Source: Tiliqua scincoides
Lineage: Eukaryota > Chordata > Lepidosauria > Squamata > Scincidae
Assembly: GCF_035046505.1 (NCBI RefSeq)
Contig: NC_089822.1
Coordinates: 103,548,659-103,612,658, forward strand
Direction: 5' to 3'
Length of the DNA: 64,000 nucleotides
Position numbers and translations under genes: made by a program. The notes under the pieces were generated by a model. It made no database searches, was not told the origin of the DNA, and was given only the letters and a program-made list of their open reading frames with translations. Positions 44,297 to 54,892 of this stretch are shown in pieces (the stretch's first letter is position 1; each line of letters begins with the position of its first letter).

Positions 44297-44460
44297 GTTT
44301 ACTCAGAAGTAAGCCCACCGAGTTCAATGTTGTTTGCTCAGAAGTCAGCCCCACCGAGTTCCATTTTTACTCAGAAGTCAGCCCCACTGAGTTCAATGAA
44401 GTTTCCTCAGAAGTAAGCCCCACTTACTCCCATGTAAGTGTGTAGAGGATTGTAGCCTAA
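44297..44460 (-). mobile_element. Rearranged P92 copy with repeated half-unit
   Basis: The segment CTCAGAAGTAAGCCC(A/C)AC with CGAGTTCAAT or variants is repeated four times before a normal right end (TGTGTAGAGGATTGTAGCC). This looks like internal tandem expansion of the left arm. Confidence 0.75.
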
Positions 44461-45160
44461 GTGGCTGATTTGGGAGCAGAGGACAGGAGCGCTCCCCTCC
44501 TGCGGCTCTTTCCTGGGAACGTGTCTGCAGATGTTCGAGGAGTGGCTCCTAAAAGGACGAGAGAAGCCCTCCTTGCGCGGGCGAGGATTGGGACCTGTCC
44601 GCTTCCAGCACCCTCTCCCCAACCCCCGGAAGGCGCAGCCAGTTCCCGGGCCTTACCTGATCCCCACTGGGCTTCTCCCCTCCGGTGCTGGCCTGGCCGC
44701 AGTTTCAAGGGGCCTTGCCTTTCTTCCCAGCCCGTCGGATGACGGAGGATCCTGCGATGCGCCTGCTGCCTTGTGTCTTTACGCCCAGAGGCTGTAGCAG
44801 GGCGAGAGAGCTGCTGTTCGTGGGGATCGGTGGGACTAAAGACCCCCTGAAACCTGCAGAGAGGGTTCTGGTGCTCAGATGCACCGCCTCGCCACAAGCT
44901 CTCCCCCCCACCCCCCAAACACACACACACGTTCTTCCTGCCGCGAGCAGCATCCACCAGGAGCGCCCATTGCAAATGATCTCTGGCCCCGTCTACTCAG
45001 CTGCGGAAAGGACGCTTCGGTTTCCGATCCACGCGTGTTCCCGTGCGGGTGGACAGCATCCCGTCGTTCACCAAGTAGCGAAAAGGGACCATGACTCTGG
45101 GCCCACTTTCTTTATTTCTGTCTCCGCAAATAAGCCAGCTGACGCGAATAAAACGTTCCA
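44461..45160. other. GC-rich spacer, unassigned
   Basis: GC-rich, non-repetitive. Frames on both strands (44457-44975 minus, 44685-45173 plus) have no recognisable domains. It contains a short CACACACAC stretch at about 44920-44931. Confidence 0.3.
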
Positions 45161-45169
45161 ATACAGAAA

Positions 45170-45380
45170 ATAGATAAGAAAATTGTTCTGTACACATCTC
45201 TCCTTCAAGTACACACCCACACACAATACATACACACACAAAATGTTTAAATATAGACAATTGTTCTATTCACATCTCTGCTTCGAGTACACACACGCAG
45301 TGTTTAAATATAGAAATAGATAGAAAATTATTGTATACAAACCTCTGCTTCCAGTTCGCACACAGACACACACAATCTTT

Positions 45381-45457
<77 letters not shown>

Positions 45458-45518
45458 AAGAAAATAATTCTATACAAATCTGTGCTTCCAGTGCTCGCCT
45501 GCAAACACACACAATGTT

Positions 45519-45584
<66 letters not shown>

Positions 45585-45715
45585 GAAAATTGTTCTATAC
45601 AACTCTCTGGTTCCAGTGCGTGCGAACTCACACGCACATTTAAATGTAGAAAATAAATAGAAAATTGTTCTACACAAATCTCTGCTTCGAGTAAGTACAA
45701 ACACGCGGAATCCTG
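45170..45715. repeat. Composite minisatellite with embedded GATA expansions
   Basis: About six tandem units sharing AAATTGTTCTATACAAATCT, CTGCTTCGAGTACACACAC and TTTAAATATAG. In two units the short TAGATAGA stretch has grown into (GATA) runs of about eighteen (45384-45456) and sixteen (45519-45584) units. The other units carry only one or two GATA. Unit length without the expansions is about 60-80 bp. Confidence 0.85.
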
Positions 45716-46470
45716 TAACTGATCACTAAATAACGACCACTGTGAAAATCGGGGTTTAATCCCAGGTGAACGGTACCCTTTTAAGGTCCTGTGGATTGCA
45801 AAGATTTACTACGGTTTTACGCACCCATTTCAATGGCATTTACTCTTAAATAAGAGTTGCACCAGTCTGTAACATTCTTCATTTCGATCACTGAAATCAG
45901 TGGAAGGCGTACAATATTTTACTTTGGCCGGATTGTGCCCACGTTTTTGTTGCTTTAAATTGTAAATCGCTTTAAGTTTATGCTAAAGCAACGTGAGTAT
46001 TTTAAGCAGAGAGAAAGAACACTCCACGTGATCTACACATATAGTGGATTATGTGTCAGGATGCAAGGAAAAAAAAAAATCTCCTGTGATACTACATTCT
46101 CTTACAAATTAGAGACAGTGCATGGCACATATTCTGAAATAATCGGACCTATATAATATAATATAATTATAATACGTATATGAATATTCACATATCTGTT
46201 GAGATACCTGCCTATTTTGTTAAATTGTGCTTTCTGGATACACACCTGAAAAAAAGTTTCTATATTTTTTCTACAGACACGTTATAAGTTTGATATAAGT
46301 TTCTATAGACCGGTGTCTGCTTTTCGAACCGGATCTCCTCCCCTGCTACACGGAATTTTAACCTGCGGGTCCCATCTCACCCAAGGTCTACGAAGAAAGG
46401 CGTTTTCGAAAAGGAAAAGCTAGAGCACACAAAACCTTGGAGCCCAGTCCAATGGCAGGCACTACGGATG
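45716..46470. other. TBX15 upstream region, AT-rich, unassigned
   Basis: Non-repetitive AT-rich sequence. Nothing recognised on either strand. Confidence 0.4.
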
Positions 46471-46564
46471 AGGGCTGCCATCCTATCCACACTTACCTGG
46501 GAGTAAGCCCCATTGACTCTAACGGGACTTACTTCTGAGTAGACATGTATAGGATTGGGCTCTA
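46471..46564 (+). mobile_element. P92 element copy in the TBX15 promoter-proximal region
   Basis: Well-preserved forward copy about 380 bp upstream of the CCAAT boxes. Confidence 0.9.
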
Positions 46565-46839
46565 GGGTAGATCCTAATAGGATTTTGCCTGGAACTGTGA
46601 ATCCCACGCTGGGAGTTTCCCTCCCCCTTTCCTCCCCACCAGGAGACCAGATGTTTGCACCAAGTGCCTTCTCGAGACCTCTCCCAACTCAGGGGCGTGA
46701 TGGACGTGCAAATGCTTTGGAGAACCAAGGTAGCAGCAGCGGCACTGGGGAGTAGTGGAAAACTACCTTAGGATTTTCTCCAAGCAGCCCTCCATCTTTT
46801 TTTGGGGGGGGGGAGGGGGGAGGGAGCAGCATCTGGGTC

Positions 46840-47243
46840 AGGCTGGAGGGGGGGCTCTGCCTCCTCCGCCTTGCAAAGAGTTAACTCCGCGCGCGCCTCT
46901 CTTGGAGTAGGCAAGCGGGAGCAGCAGCCCGGGCGCCCGGCCCGCCCCGTCGCCATTGGCTCCGGCGCCAGGTCTGCGGCCTCCCCGCCTTCCTATTGGG
47001 CAGGGAGCGCCGGGCTCCCCCCACCCCGACAGGCGCTGGCAGCCGAGCCCGGGCAGGCGAGGGAGGCAAGAGGGGGGAAAAGTTCCCCAGGAGTTGGGCT
47101 CCTTCAGAGGGACGCCCAGAAAAGATGACGCGCAGAGCGCAGGAGCCCGCGTAGCGCTCACGTCGGGGCGGCCTCTGCCTCCGCGGGCCCTGCAGCAGCC
47201 CCGTCCTCCGCCCAGCCAGCCCCGCGGCTGCCCCGGGACGAAG
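46840..47243 (+). promoter_or_regulatory. TBX15: TBX15 core promoter and 5' UTR, CpG-rich
   Basis: CpG-dense stretch immediately before the TBX15 start codon. A GC box CCCGCCCC lies at 46941-46948, and inverted CCAAT boxes (ATTGG) at 46955-46959 (GCCATTGGC) and 46995-46999 (CTATTGGG), 40 bp apart, an NF-Y-type arrangement. No TATA box is seen, as expected for a CpG-island promoter. The transcription start cannot be fixed from sequence alone. Confidence 0.6.
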
Positions 47244-47436
47244 ATGAGCGAGAGGAGGCGCTCGGCAGTGGCCCTCAGCTCCCGCGCCCACGCCTTCTCC
47301 GTGGAGGCCCTCATCGGCTCCCACAAGAAGAGGAAGCTCCGCGACTGGGACGACAAGGGCGGCCTGGATCTGTCCATGGAGAGCCTCAGCCCCGACGCCG
47401 ACGACGCCGCCGCCCAGTGCCTCGACCTCCACGCTG
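47244..47436 (+). CDS. TBX15: TBX15 exon 1 (first coding exon)
   Basis: T-box transcription factor 15, a nuclear repressor in limb, craniofacial skeleton, skin patterning and adipose development. The exon encodes 64 residues plus one base, starting MSERRRSAVALSSRAHAFSV, matching human TBX15 from memory. FSVEALIG (residues 18-25) is the eh1-like Groucho-binding motif shared with TBX18, and KKRKLRDW (28-35) is the basic nuclear-localisation segment. The middle acidic stretch (SPDADDAAAQC) is shorter than in human. The ATG has A at -3 and is the first in this frame after the CpG-rich leader. A good donor, GTGAGT, follows at 47437. The DNA-binding T-box exons are not in the window. Confidence 0.96.
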
Positions 47437-47499
47437 GTGAGTGGCTGCGCGCCGGAGGGCACCCCCTGCACGGGGGGGGGAGCCGCTCCGCAGGTGGCG

Positions 47500-48052
47500 T
47501 CCGCGATCCTAGCTGCACGTCCCTGGGAGTAAGCCCCACTGACTATAATGGGACTGACTTCTGGGAAGGCAGCCGTAGGATTGTGCTCTAAGGCTGCAAT
47601 CCTATCCACACTTACGTGAGAGTAAGCCCCGCCGGCTATAATGGGACTTACTTCTGGGAAGACGGGCATACCATTGGTTCTGAGGCTGCGATCTTATCCA
47701 CACTTTCGTGGGAGTAAGCCCCATGGACTATAATAGGATTTACTTATGGGTAGGCAGGGATAGGATTGGCTTTAAGGCTGCTATCCTAGCCACACTTCCC
47801 TGGGAGTAAGACCCATTGAACACAACTGGACTTATTTCTGAGTAGACACGCGTAGGCTTGGGCTCTAAAGCTGCTACCCTTTCCACATTTTCTTGGGAGA
47901 AAGCTGCACTGACTATAATGGGACTTTCTTCTGGGTAGGCAGGCATGAGATTGGGCTCGCAGGCTGCCCTCCTGTCCACACTTTCCTGGGGGTAAGCCGT
48001 TGGAATACAACAGGACTTATTTCTGAGTAGACACGCCTAGGAGTGGGCCTGT
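47500..48052 (+). repeat. Six-unit head-to-tail P92 array at the start of TBX15 intron 1
   Basis: Units begin at about 47500, 47591, 47683, 47775, 47868 and 47961, a period of 92-93 bp, all forward. The third and fifth share TGGGTAGGCAGG in the right arm. The fourth and sixth share ACAACNGGACTTATTTCTGA (N varies) and AGTAGACACGC. So units 3-6 alternate A-B-A-B, as from duplication of a two-unit block. Units have diverged from each other. The first begins 63 bp after the exon 1 splice donor. Confidence 0.88.
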
Positions 48053-48134
48053 GGAGGGTTCGATCCTACAGTGCACACGGGGCGCGATGGTTGGTTTCAG
48101 GTTCACTGGGCGCTGGGACACCCCTAGGTAACGG

Positions 48135-48228
48135 AGGCTACAATCCTGTCCATACTTTCCTGGGAGTAAGCCCCTTTGAACACAGTGGGACTTACTTCTG
48201 AGGAGACACGCCTAGGCTTGGGCTGTGG
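48135..48228 (+). mobile_element. P92 element copy, outlier of the array
   Basis: Forward copy about 80 bp right of the array. It carries the B-type right arm (GAGACACGCCTAGGCTTGGG), so it belongs with array units 4 and 6. Confidence 0.88.
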
Positions 48229-48640
48229 GTGTGGTTCTGTTTGCAGCGGGCGCCGCGGGTGGCTGTGATCGCGGGTGGAGAGTGTTCCGAGCCTGGCAGT
48301 CCGGGCTGTTCCTTCTTCCCAGTGCCTCCGGCTCGCTGTCTTCGGATCTGGGGCGGGGCGGTGGGGAGAGTTGCCCTGAGGACGGGGAGCGCTCCTCGCG
48401 ACTCTTTCAGGGCGCCCTGCGTGCCAGCCTGTGAGCAGCAGCGGGCCAGGAATAGACTGGCCCCGGGGCTATTAATAGAGCGGACACCCAGGCAAGCCTC
48501 ACCTGGAATGAGAAGGGGCCACCTCAAGGGGGGGCGCTGGGCTGGCGTGGGGTCTCCTCCAGCTCCAAGCAGGGAATTTGGGGGACGGGGAAGGACTGAG
48601 CTTCGCTGGAGGTCTCCACGCCTAGCTCCTTGGGAGCCTA

Positions 48641-48732
48641 AGGGTACAATCCTATGCATATCTACTCTGAAGTAAGCCCCATTGCGTTCTGTGGAGCTTA
48701 CTCTTTGGAAAGTGTGGATGGATTGCAGCCCA
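48641..48732 (-). mobile_element. P92 element copy (reverse pair, first)
   Basis: Reverse copy, start AGGGTACAATCCTATGCA, end GGATTGCAGCC. Confidence 0.88.
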
Positions 48733-48822
48733 AGAGCCCAATCCTAAGCATGTCTACTCAGAAGTAAGTCCCATTAGAGTCAATGGGGCTTACTCCCAGG
48801 AAAGGGTGGATAGGATTGGGCT
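48733..48822 (-). mobile_element. P92 element copy (reverse pair, second)
   Basis: Reverse copy directly after the first. Its right end GGATAGGATTGGGCT carries the sequence normally found at the opposite end, making this copy more symmetrical. Confidence 0.88.
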
Positions 48823-49563
48823 GTCGCTCTGGTATAAGTTCGGTGAGTTAAAACTAGAGGCATGATTGAGCCCAGCTGGCTGGCGCAAGGTTGCGTGGAT
48901 CAGATGGGGTCCCGTCCTGGGAGCTGCTGGGGCTGCAAAAATGCAAGATGGGCGGGGGGGCAACGGAGGACGCTGGGCATGATCTCCAGGGACAGGCCCA
49001 TAGTCTAGATGTGGGTGGGCGACTACTTTTTCAGGGTGGGCAATTATGTCAGGTATCTATACTGGTGGGCAAAATTAAAGGATAAGTATGGAGAAACATC
49101 AAAGATCCATAAATGCAAGGGTGGGCAAACTGCTGACTCCGGGTGGGCAATGCCCGACCTGGTTCCCCTCTAGTCCAGTCCTCTGGTCCTGTCCTGCTCC
49201 AGGAAGGAAGCTCTGCCCTGAACCGGGGCCTGCAGCAGGCTGATGGGACTTCTGAGCTGGACAGGTCGGATGGACAATGCTCAGCGCCTTCAGAGTGCAG
49301 CAGGGAATGTGAAGACCCCCCCTACAAAAACACAGAGTGGATCCGCTTCTCTGTGCTCCTGCTATTTAATATATTCTCCCTACAAAAGCATTGTCAGAAA
49401 GGCCTCCCTAACAGCGGAGAGGTTCTCCTCCTCGCAAAATCTATCCACTTATAAATAATTAGAATCACGGTGGTTTTGTTATTAGAAAGGTAATCAAAGC
49501 ACAAGAGATTTTAGCATCGCGCTTGTTGGGGTCAAATGAAAATCTGAAATTGGCCAAACCATA

Positions 49564-49564
<1 letters not shown>
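48823..49564. other. TBX15 intron 1, unassigned
   Basis: No gene recognised. GGTGGGCAA words recur loosely around 49010-49150 (GTGGGTGGGCGAC, GGTGGGCAATTATG, GGTGGGCAAACTG, GGTGGGCAATGCC), possibly a decayed hAT-like end. Confidence 0.35.

Positions 49565-49596
<32 letters not shown>
49565..49596 (+). repeat. (GT)n microsatellite
   Basis: About 15 GT units. Confidence 0.95.
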
Positions 49597-50066
49597 TGGG
49601 CGAACTGAAATTTCTTTTTCCTTACTTTGTGCAAAGTCAAATTTTCCATTAACCTGGACATCCATTTGGTATTTATTTTTATTTATTTAAGTCAACGAAT
49701 AATTTTTTTTAATTTATTTAAGTTTTAAAAACTTACGGTATACAGTGCCTTAAAAATAATGCATTGAAACACATTAATGTATTAAACGAATGAATGTATT
49801 TTAATGTATTAAATACATTTTAAAAAAATAAATCAACCGTTTCTTAATAAAATGGTTTGCCCCAATTCATGAGGGAGGAAAGAGTGCTCTGTTGGAGGGA
49901 TGGATGATCTCAGGGGAACCCTTTCCACAGAATCCGGCATTGAAGTGATCCTGCTGTCTGCTTCCCTGTCTCCTCTAGCAAAAGAGGATATTTTTCTATG
50001 GAAGAGATGGTTCCTAACCTGGGCTGTGCTGCAGCAGCTAAAGGCCATAGGAGAGTCAGCCCAGTT

Positions 50067-50150
50067 AGAGTCCAATCCTATGCATATCTACTCAGAAGTA
50101 AGTTCCTTTATAGTCAGTGGGGCTTACTCCCAGGAAAGGATCGCAGCCTT
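50067..50150 (-). mobile_element. P92 element copy
   Basis: Reverse copy, start AGAGTCCAATCCTATGCA, end GATCGCAGCC, slightly shortened. Confidence 0.85.
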
Positions 50151-50637
50151 ATTCCGGGAACACAGAGGGGCCTAATCCCCTTGGATGTTCCATTTCCCGG
50201 CGGATCGTAATTGAAATACATTTTTATCCCAGACTGATTGGTATACTGAGCCCTGGCAGGTTTATTCTGAATTTAGTCTGCACCACCGAGCTCGCTGGGA
50301 CCGCTTAGGGTCCCAGCCCTTTGCAGTGAACGGACTCGCATATATTGAGTTCCTGTGATCTTCTCGACTTCTATTAACAATTTGTAAATGGTTAATATTT
50401 GCCGTGTTTGATTTAAAAGATGAAAATTAAAATTCAGAAGTAATAGTAGGGACTGGCTGTACCCCCCTCTCCTACCCTGCACCCATATCCTGGTGATAAA
50501 GTCATTACAACCTGTGGCTGTACAGGCTGTTTTGCAAGACTGAGTTTCAGTCAATTGTCCCTGAACGCTGATGGAGAAGTTGGAAACCAATGAGACCAGG
50601 AGATGAATGCATTTGGGACCCGGGCGACTTGTAACGG

Positions 50638-50710
50638 TGGGTCCAATCCTATCCAACTTTCCAGCGGCACGGCTGCACCAGCACTGAAAAATTGGATAGG
50701 ATTGGGCCCT
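50638..50710. mobile_element. P180 element, short 73-bp form
   Basis: Keeps both P180 ends (GGTCCAATCCTATCCAACTT and ATTGGATAGGATTGGGCCCT) with only CCAGCGGCACGGCTGCACCA between, so most of the middle has been lost. Confidence 0.85.
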
Positions 50711-50803
50711 ACGGCTGCAACCCTCTCCACACTTTCCTGGGAGTCAGCCCCATTGATTATAACGGGACTTACTTCTGAGTAGACATGCATAGGCTTGGGC
50801 TCT
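50711..50803 (+). mobile_element. P92 element copy, joined to P180
   Basis: Forward copy beginning directly after the P180 end, the same junction as at 25808/25809. Confidence 0.88.
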
Positions 50804-53800
50804 GAGTCCCCCAAAGCTTTTGGGATGCTCCCCCAGGAATTCCAGGGGCTTAGATTTAAAATCTCCCACCCAAAAATGAAAATGATTTTTGTTCTGGAGC
50901 TGGAATCTTCTTCCCGCCTCTGCCTGACCCAACAAAGCACATCGAAGTCCTTGTCCAGATCCTAGAGCCATCGACACACTTTGCAAGTCCAAATCCAGCA
51001 CTGTTTTGCCATCTCGTATGCAAAGCGGCACCCAGTTGACTTTGACCGCGGGTTCATTTGGAAGGAATGAACTAACTACACGGTAATGATCCATTAAAAC
51101 AGACAAAAGTCTTTACAAAGCAAGATCTTAAAAAGGTTTCTGGCCCAACCTCACTATGCTTAAGAGCTGCATGGAACTATTGTAAGAAAATTAACCAAAA
51201 CTCGAGGAAGTTTCCCGGTTCAGAACCTAAAACCATGAGGGCAATGGGGAATGTTTCATTCTTAGCCAAGCAATGAAAAGTGCTCACTACTGAAACCAAT
51301 CCATGGGGGGAAATTCTCATTGCTATGATTAAAAGAACTATTTCTAAAGGAAAGCGGGGCTCTTCCTCCTCTGAGGAAGCGTGATTCCTCACGCTCCAGG
51401 CCTCCGTAGTCCCCCTCCTAGTTGCTCTGAACCCTCCGGCTCTCCAACCTCCCCTTCGCCTTTGGTGGGCTCAGGCCCTTCCGAGATCCTGGAAGGGACA
51501 GGTGCTCTGGGATCCTAGGTGGGATGGCCATCGAAGACACCAGGTGGAATCTGGGGAGCTTGCTTGGTGCCCTGGAGCTTTCTGCTGCCCTCCTCCCCAG
51601 GCCTAAAGGCTGTTCATCTGGGCTAGGGCTGCTTCTCAAGGCTCCTAGGCAGGCCAGCTGGTGGCTTCTTCCAGGCCTTTGCTCAAGCCTTGCCTCTGCT
51701 TGGGGACTTTTGCATTTGCAGAAGGGGCGAGGACGTCTAAAGGGCAGCGATCCCTCTCCAGTTAGAAAGAGGCAACCCTGCTTGGGGTCTTATTCATGCC
51801 TTTCTTTCTCTGGATTGTCCTGCTGAACCCACCCAGTTCAGTTCCACGCAGATGGATTCTCAGGCGAAGAGGCCCAGGGGTGGGATGGAGGCTGGAGAGA
51901 CTGGAAAAGCACCCCATTCACCCTGGAGAGAATGACCAGACTTTGAAAAGGCTTCCCGGCCTCCTTGGGTTAAAAATCCAAATGAAACTGCTCCTGTCCT
52001 GAATGTGCTTTTTCCCTCTGTAACATTATGTCCACTTATGGTACATTTTTCATTTAAACACTTTTGAAGAGGAATTGCAAGTGGAGAGACTTTTCTGGTT
52101 TCAACTGGATTCTGCTTCCAGGTTATGGCAGAACTGAAAACACAGAAGTGCCCTTATTATGTATAAGGGGGAGAGGAGGAAGGAAACCTAGTCAACAATA
52201 TACTTGTGCTTCTTTGCACATGTGTAGTGGGGGGAGGCTCTCACTGTGTTTTGCGAGAAACGCACACATACAAGCAATGTTTCTATGTTGCTGCGTGTGC
52301 TTCTGTTCTTTTCAGGAGGTACAAAACTTACTTTCTGTTCTGGGAGAGATTGATGGCGTTCGAGAAGGGCTTCCCAAACTGCTATTGCTCAGCGTCTATT
52401 TCTAAACTACCCTTTGTGGTCCCGAACCCAGCATGAACCAGAAGTCCCAGGCACACAGATCCTCATCCTCAGAGCCCTGCACATTCATCATGTGGCTATT
52501 TCTTGGAAAATGCTAGTTGGGAGGAAGGCCCCACATGTCTCAGGGTCCTATCCCTGGCTGGAAATTGTCTCCCCCCCCCTTGAAACCTCCCCCAAAAGGG
52601 CTTGCCCTGCAGTTGGAGAACTGCTGTGATCAGCTGTGGCCATGCAGCTCAAACCACAACCCAGCTAAGGTGAGCGATTTGATCCTTATGCAATTGTGCT
52701 GCCCTAGGCAGAAGGATTCTGAAGAAAGTTCCATTTGAATCAACAGTTTTCTTCTAAGTGCATGCGCGCTGCTAAACTGCTACCCTAGAAACACTGAACT
52801 GGAATGGAAATCAGTGGATTTTATGCAGCAGCCCTAATATGGGATTTAGTTTGATGTGGCTGAGTTGACTTGCCTAAGTTCTAAGCCCACTGACTTGGAG
52901 ATACATACCTCTGGAATCAAAGGCCCTTACTGCCTTCAGGGTGGAGGTACCAGTCACCTTAAATTCAAGGCTTTCCCCTTCACATTGCTGTCTGGGGCAC
53001 ATAACTATTCTCTAACTGGCTCCAGAGCCCAGGTGCTAAAATTTAAGCTTAATTATATATCGCCAACTCTTGCCACATTATTTGGGAGGAGACTCCATTG
53101 GAATTCAGGGCCGCCATATTTAAGGAAATCGAGCACCAGGCACATCACTGGGGCCTACTTCCTAGTGCATATGCTTCAGATCATAGTCTTTGTCAGCCAC
53201 AGTCCAAGTGCTTCAGTTTATCTGGGCTGTGGAGCAGGCCGTGAGTCTGTTATGCGCAGCTCTAGATAATAAAATGCGGGCTGTTTCAATGGGATCATGC
53301 ATGTTAATATCCACACATGCACCCCATAGGTTTGGGCAAACCGGTGTACATTCTTGGTTTCAGTCCAGCTCCCTTTCATCTTTTATATGCAGATAATAAC
53401 CTAGAAAGGGGATTCTATAAACCTGAGTATTCCAAGTTGGTCTATATTTATTAATCCAGATTTAGTACTGGACTGTGTTAGAGCTATTAATAAGAAAAGA
53501 GGAGTTGCAGTTATTAATGCCGTGAATCAGTTTCAAGTATAAATTGAGTTTACCTTAATTTTTTTTTTCTGTTTTAGCTTGCATATATCTGTGAAAGGAC
53601 TGTCTTGTAGGGTGTTCTTGTAGGGTGTCTTGGTATTGTAAATGGGCCTGATCCTGTAGTGCTGATCAGCATTTCTTAGTCATGGGATGGCTTTCCTGAG
53701 ATGTAAAATATAATGTGGAAAGAAAAAGCCCTCAACAACTGTCTAAGCAATCCTTGTAATACTACAAGATATGCCCAAATTAATCTCTCTTGCTCTTCAG

Positions 53801-54080
53801 CCTGACACCTCAGCTTTAGCAGCTGCGGGAGGGATATTTATAAAGTCGACAGCCATTCTGCTTGGCCTCTGACTCTTCCACCTGATCTCTGGCTAGAGGC
53901 TGGTTGGGGCATAGCAGGTGGTTAGGGTGGCTGCCTCACAGTGTTCCCGGCCTATTTGTCTGTTTGTTTATTGCTCCCATGGGGAAGGGAAACAAGGAAG
54001 AATTCCAAGCACATTTGATCTGGGAAGTCAGGTTGCACTCCACACAGCCTTTCTCTCCGCTCCCTCCATGCGCACAGATA
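50804..54080. other. TBX15 intron 1, non-repetitive, unassigned
   Basis: No exon or repeat family recognised. Short frames throughout lack any domain. Confidence 0.4.
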
Positions 54081-54620
54081 TCCCAACCCAGGAGGCTGGA
54101 GGGGGAACCAGAGCTGAAAGTACTAATCCAGTTAATCAGCACAGCAACAGATTAATTCTTTACTTGCAGATGATGACAGATTTTAATTGGAACTGTCTCC
54201 TCTGATCATTGGTTAGCACTGATGTCTTTGTGAACAGTCTATTTGACTTTCTGAATCTCAGGATAGATGGCTGGTTTTTCTTCAAATATTAAATTGATCA
54301 AGAGAGATTGTTACATAATTCATCCCCACCATTCATCATCAATTCATCCCCAATTATTTTTAAAAGCTTAACTTTTATTAGGTTCTTAATTGGAGATCCT
54401 CAAATTTGTGCATTGAGATGCATAAGCAAATTAAACAGTCAATTCAAAACATGCCAAGGCCGATTCTAACAACTTTGTGGGTAGCTTATATGATTATTAC
54501 ACGTTTGATTTTTAATTTTTGGCCAATCATGTTTGAAAGAATCCCAAGGATGACGGAGTGAATTGTCCTTTTATTTTATTTTTATTCAAAATTTAATTGG
54601 CTGATACATAGAGGAGGTTT
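54080..54620. promoter_or_regulatory. Candidate conserved non-coding element in TBX15 intron 1
   Basis: AT-rich, repeat-free stretch dense in homeodomain and POU-type words: AGATTTTAATTGGAAC, ATTGATCAAG, TTCTTAATTGGAGA, GATGCATAAGCAAATTAAAC, TTTGGCCAATCATG. Such composition is typical of enhancers of developmental regulators. This is a judgement from composition only. Confidence 0.3.
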
Positions 54621-54833
54621 GTCTGTGGCTTGTACAACCGGTATTTGCTTTTTAAAAATCAGGATGTGAACGTACAGTCCCATAGAAGTTTAAAGTATTG
54701 CTGTAGCTGTTTCTTGGTGCACAAAAAGATTATTGGGAACCATGATTGTGATTGTTGTAAAAGGACATGGTGCAGTTATTGGAAGTTTAATCGTTAACCT
54801 GAAGGTGAAAGGAAAAAAGAAGAGTTGAAAACA

Positions 54834-54854
54834 TCTCTCTCTCTCCCTCACACT

Positions 54855-54889
<35 letters not shown>
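54834..54889. repeat. (CT)n and (GA)n stretch, inverted
   Basis: TCTCTCTCTC at 54834-54843 faces (GA)n at 54859-54889, which could pair as a hairpin. Confidence 0.85.

Positions 54890-54892
<3 letters not shown>

Noticed and set aside
46838-47669. Two long minus-strand frames antisense to TBX15 exon 1
   Set aside because: They are shadows of the CpG-rich TBX15 exon and of the P92 array; no independent evidence of a gene.
47500-48052. CRISPR-like regular array
   Set aside because: The repeats are contiguous 92-bp units without unique spacers, in a vertebrate intron.
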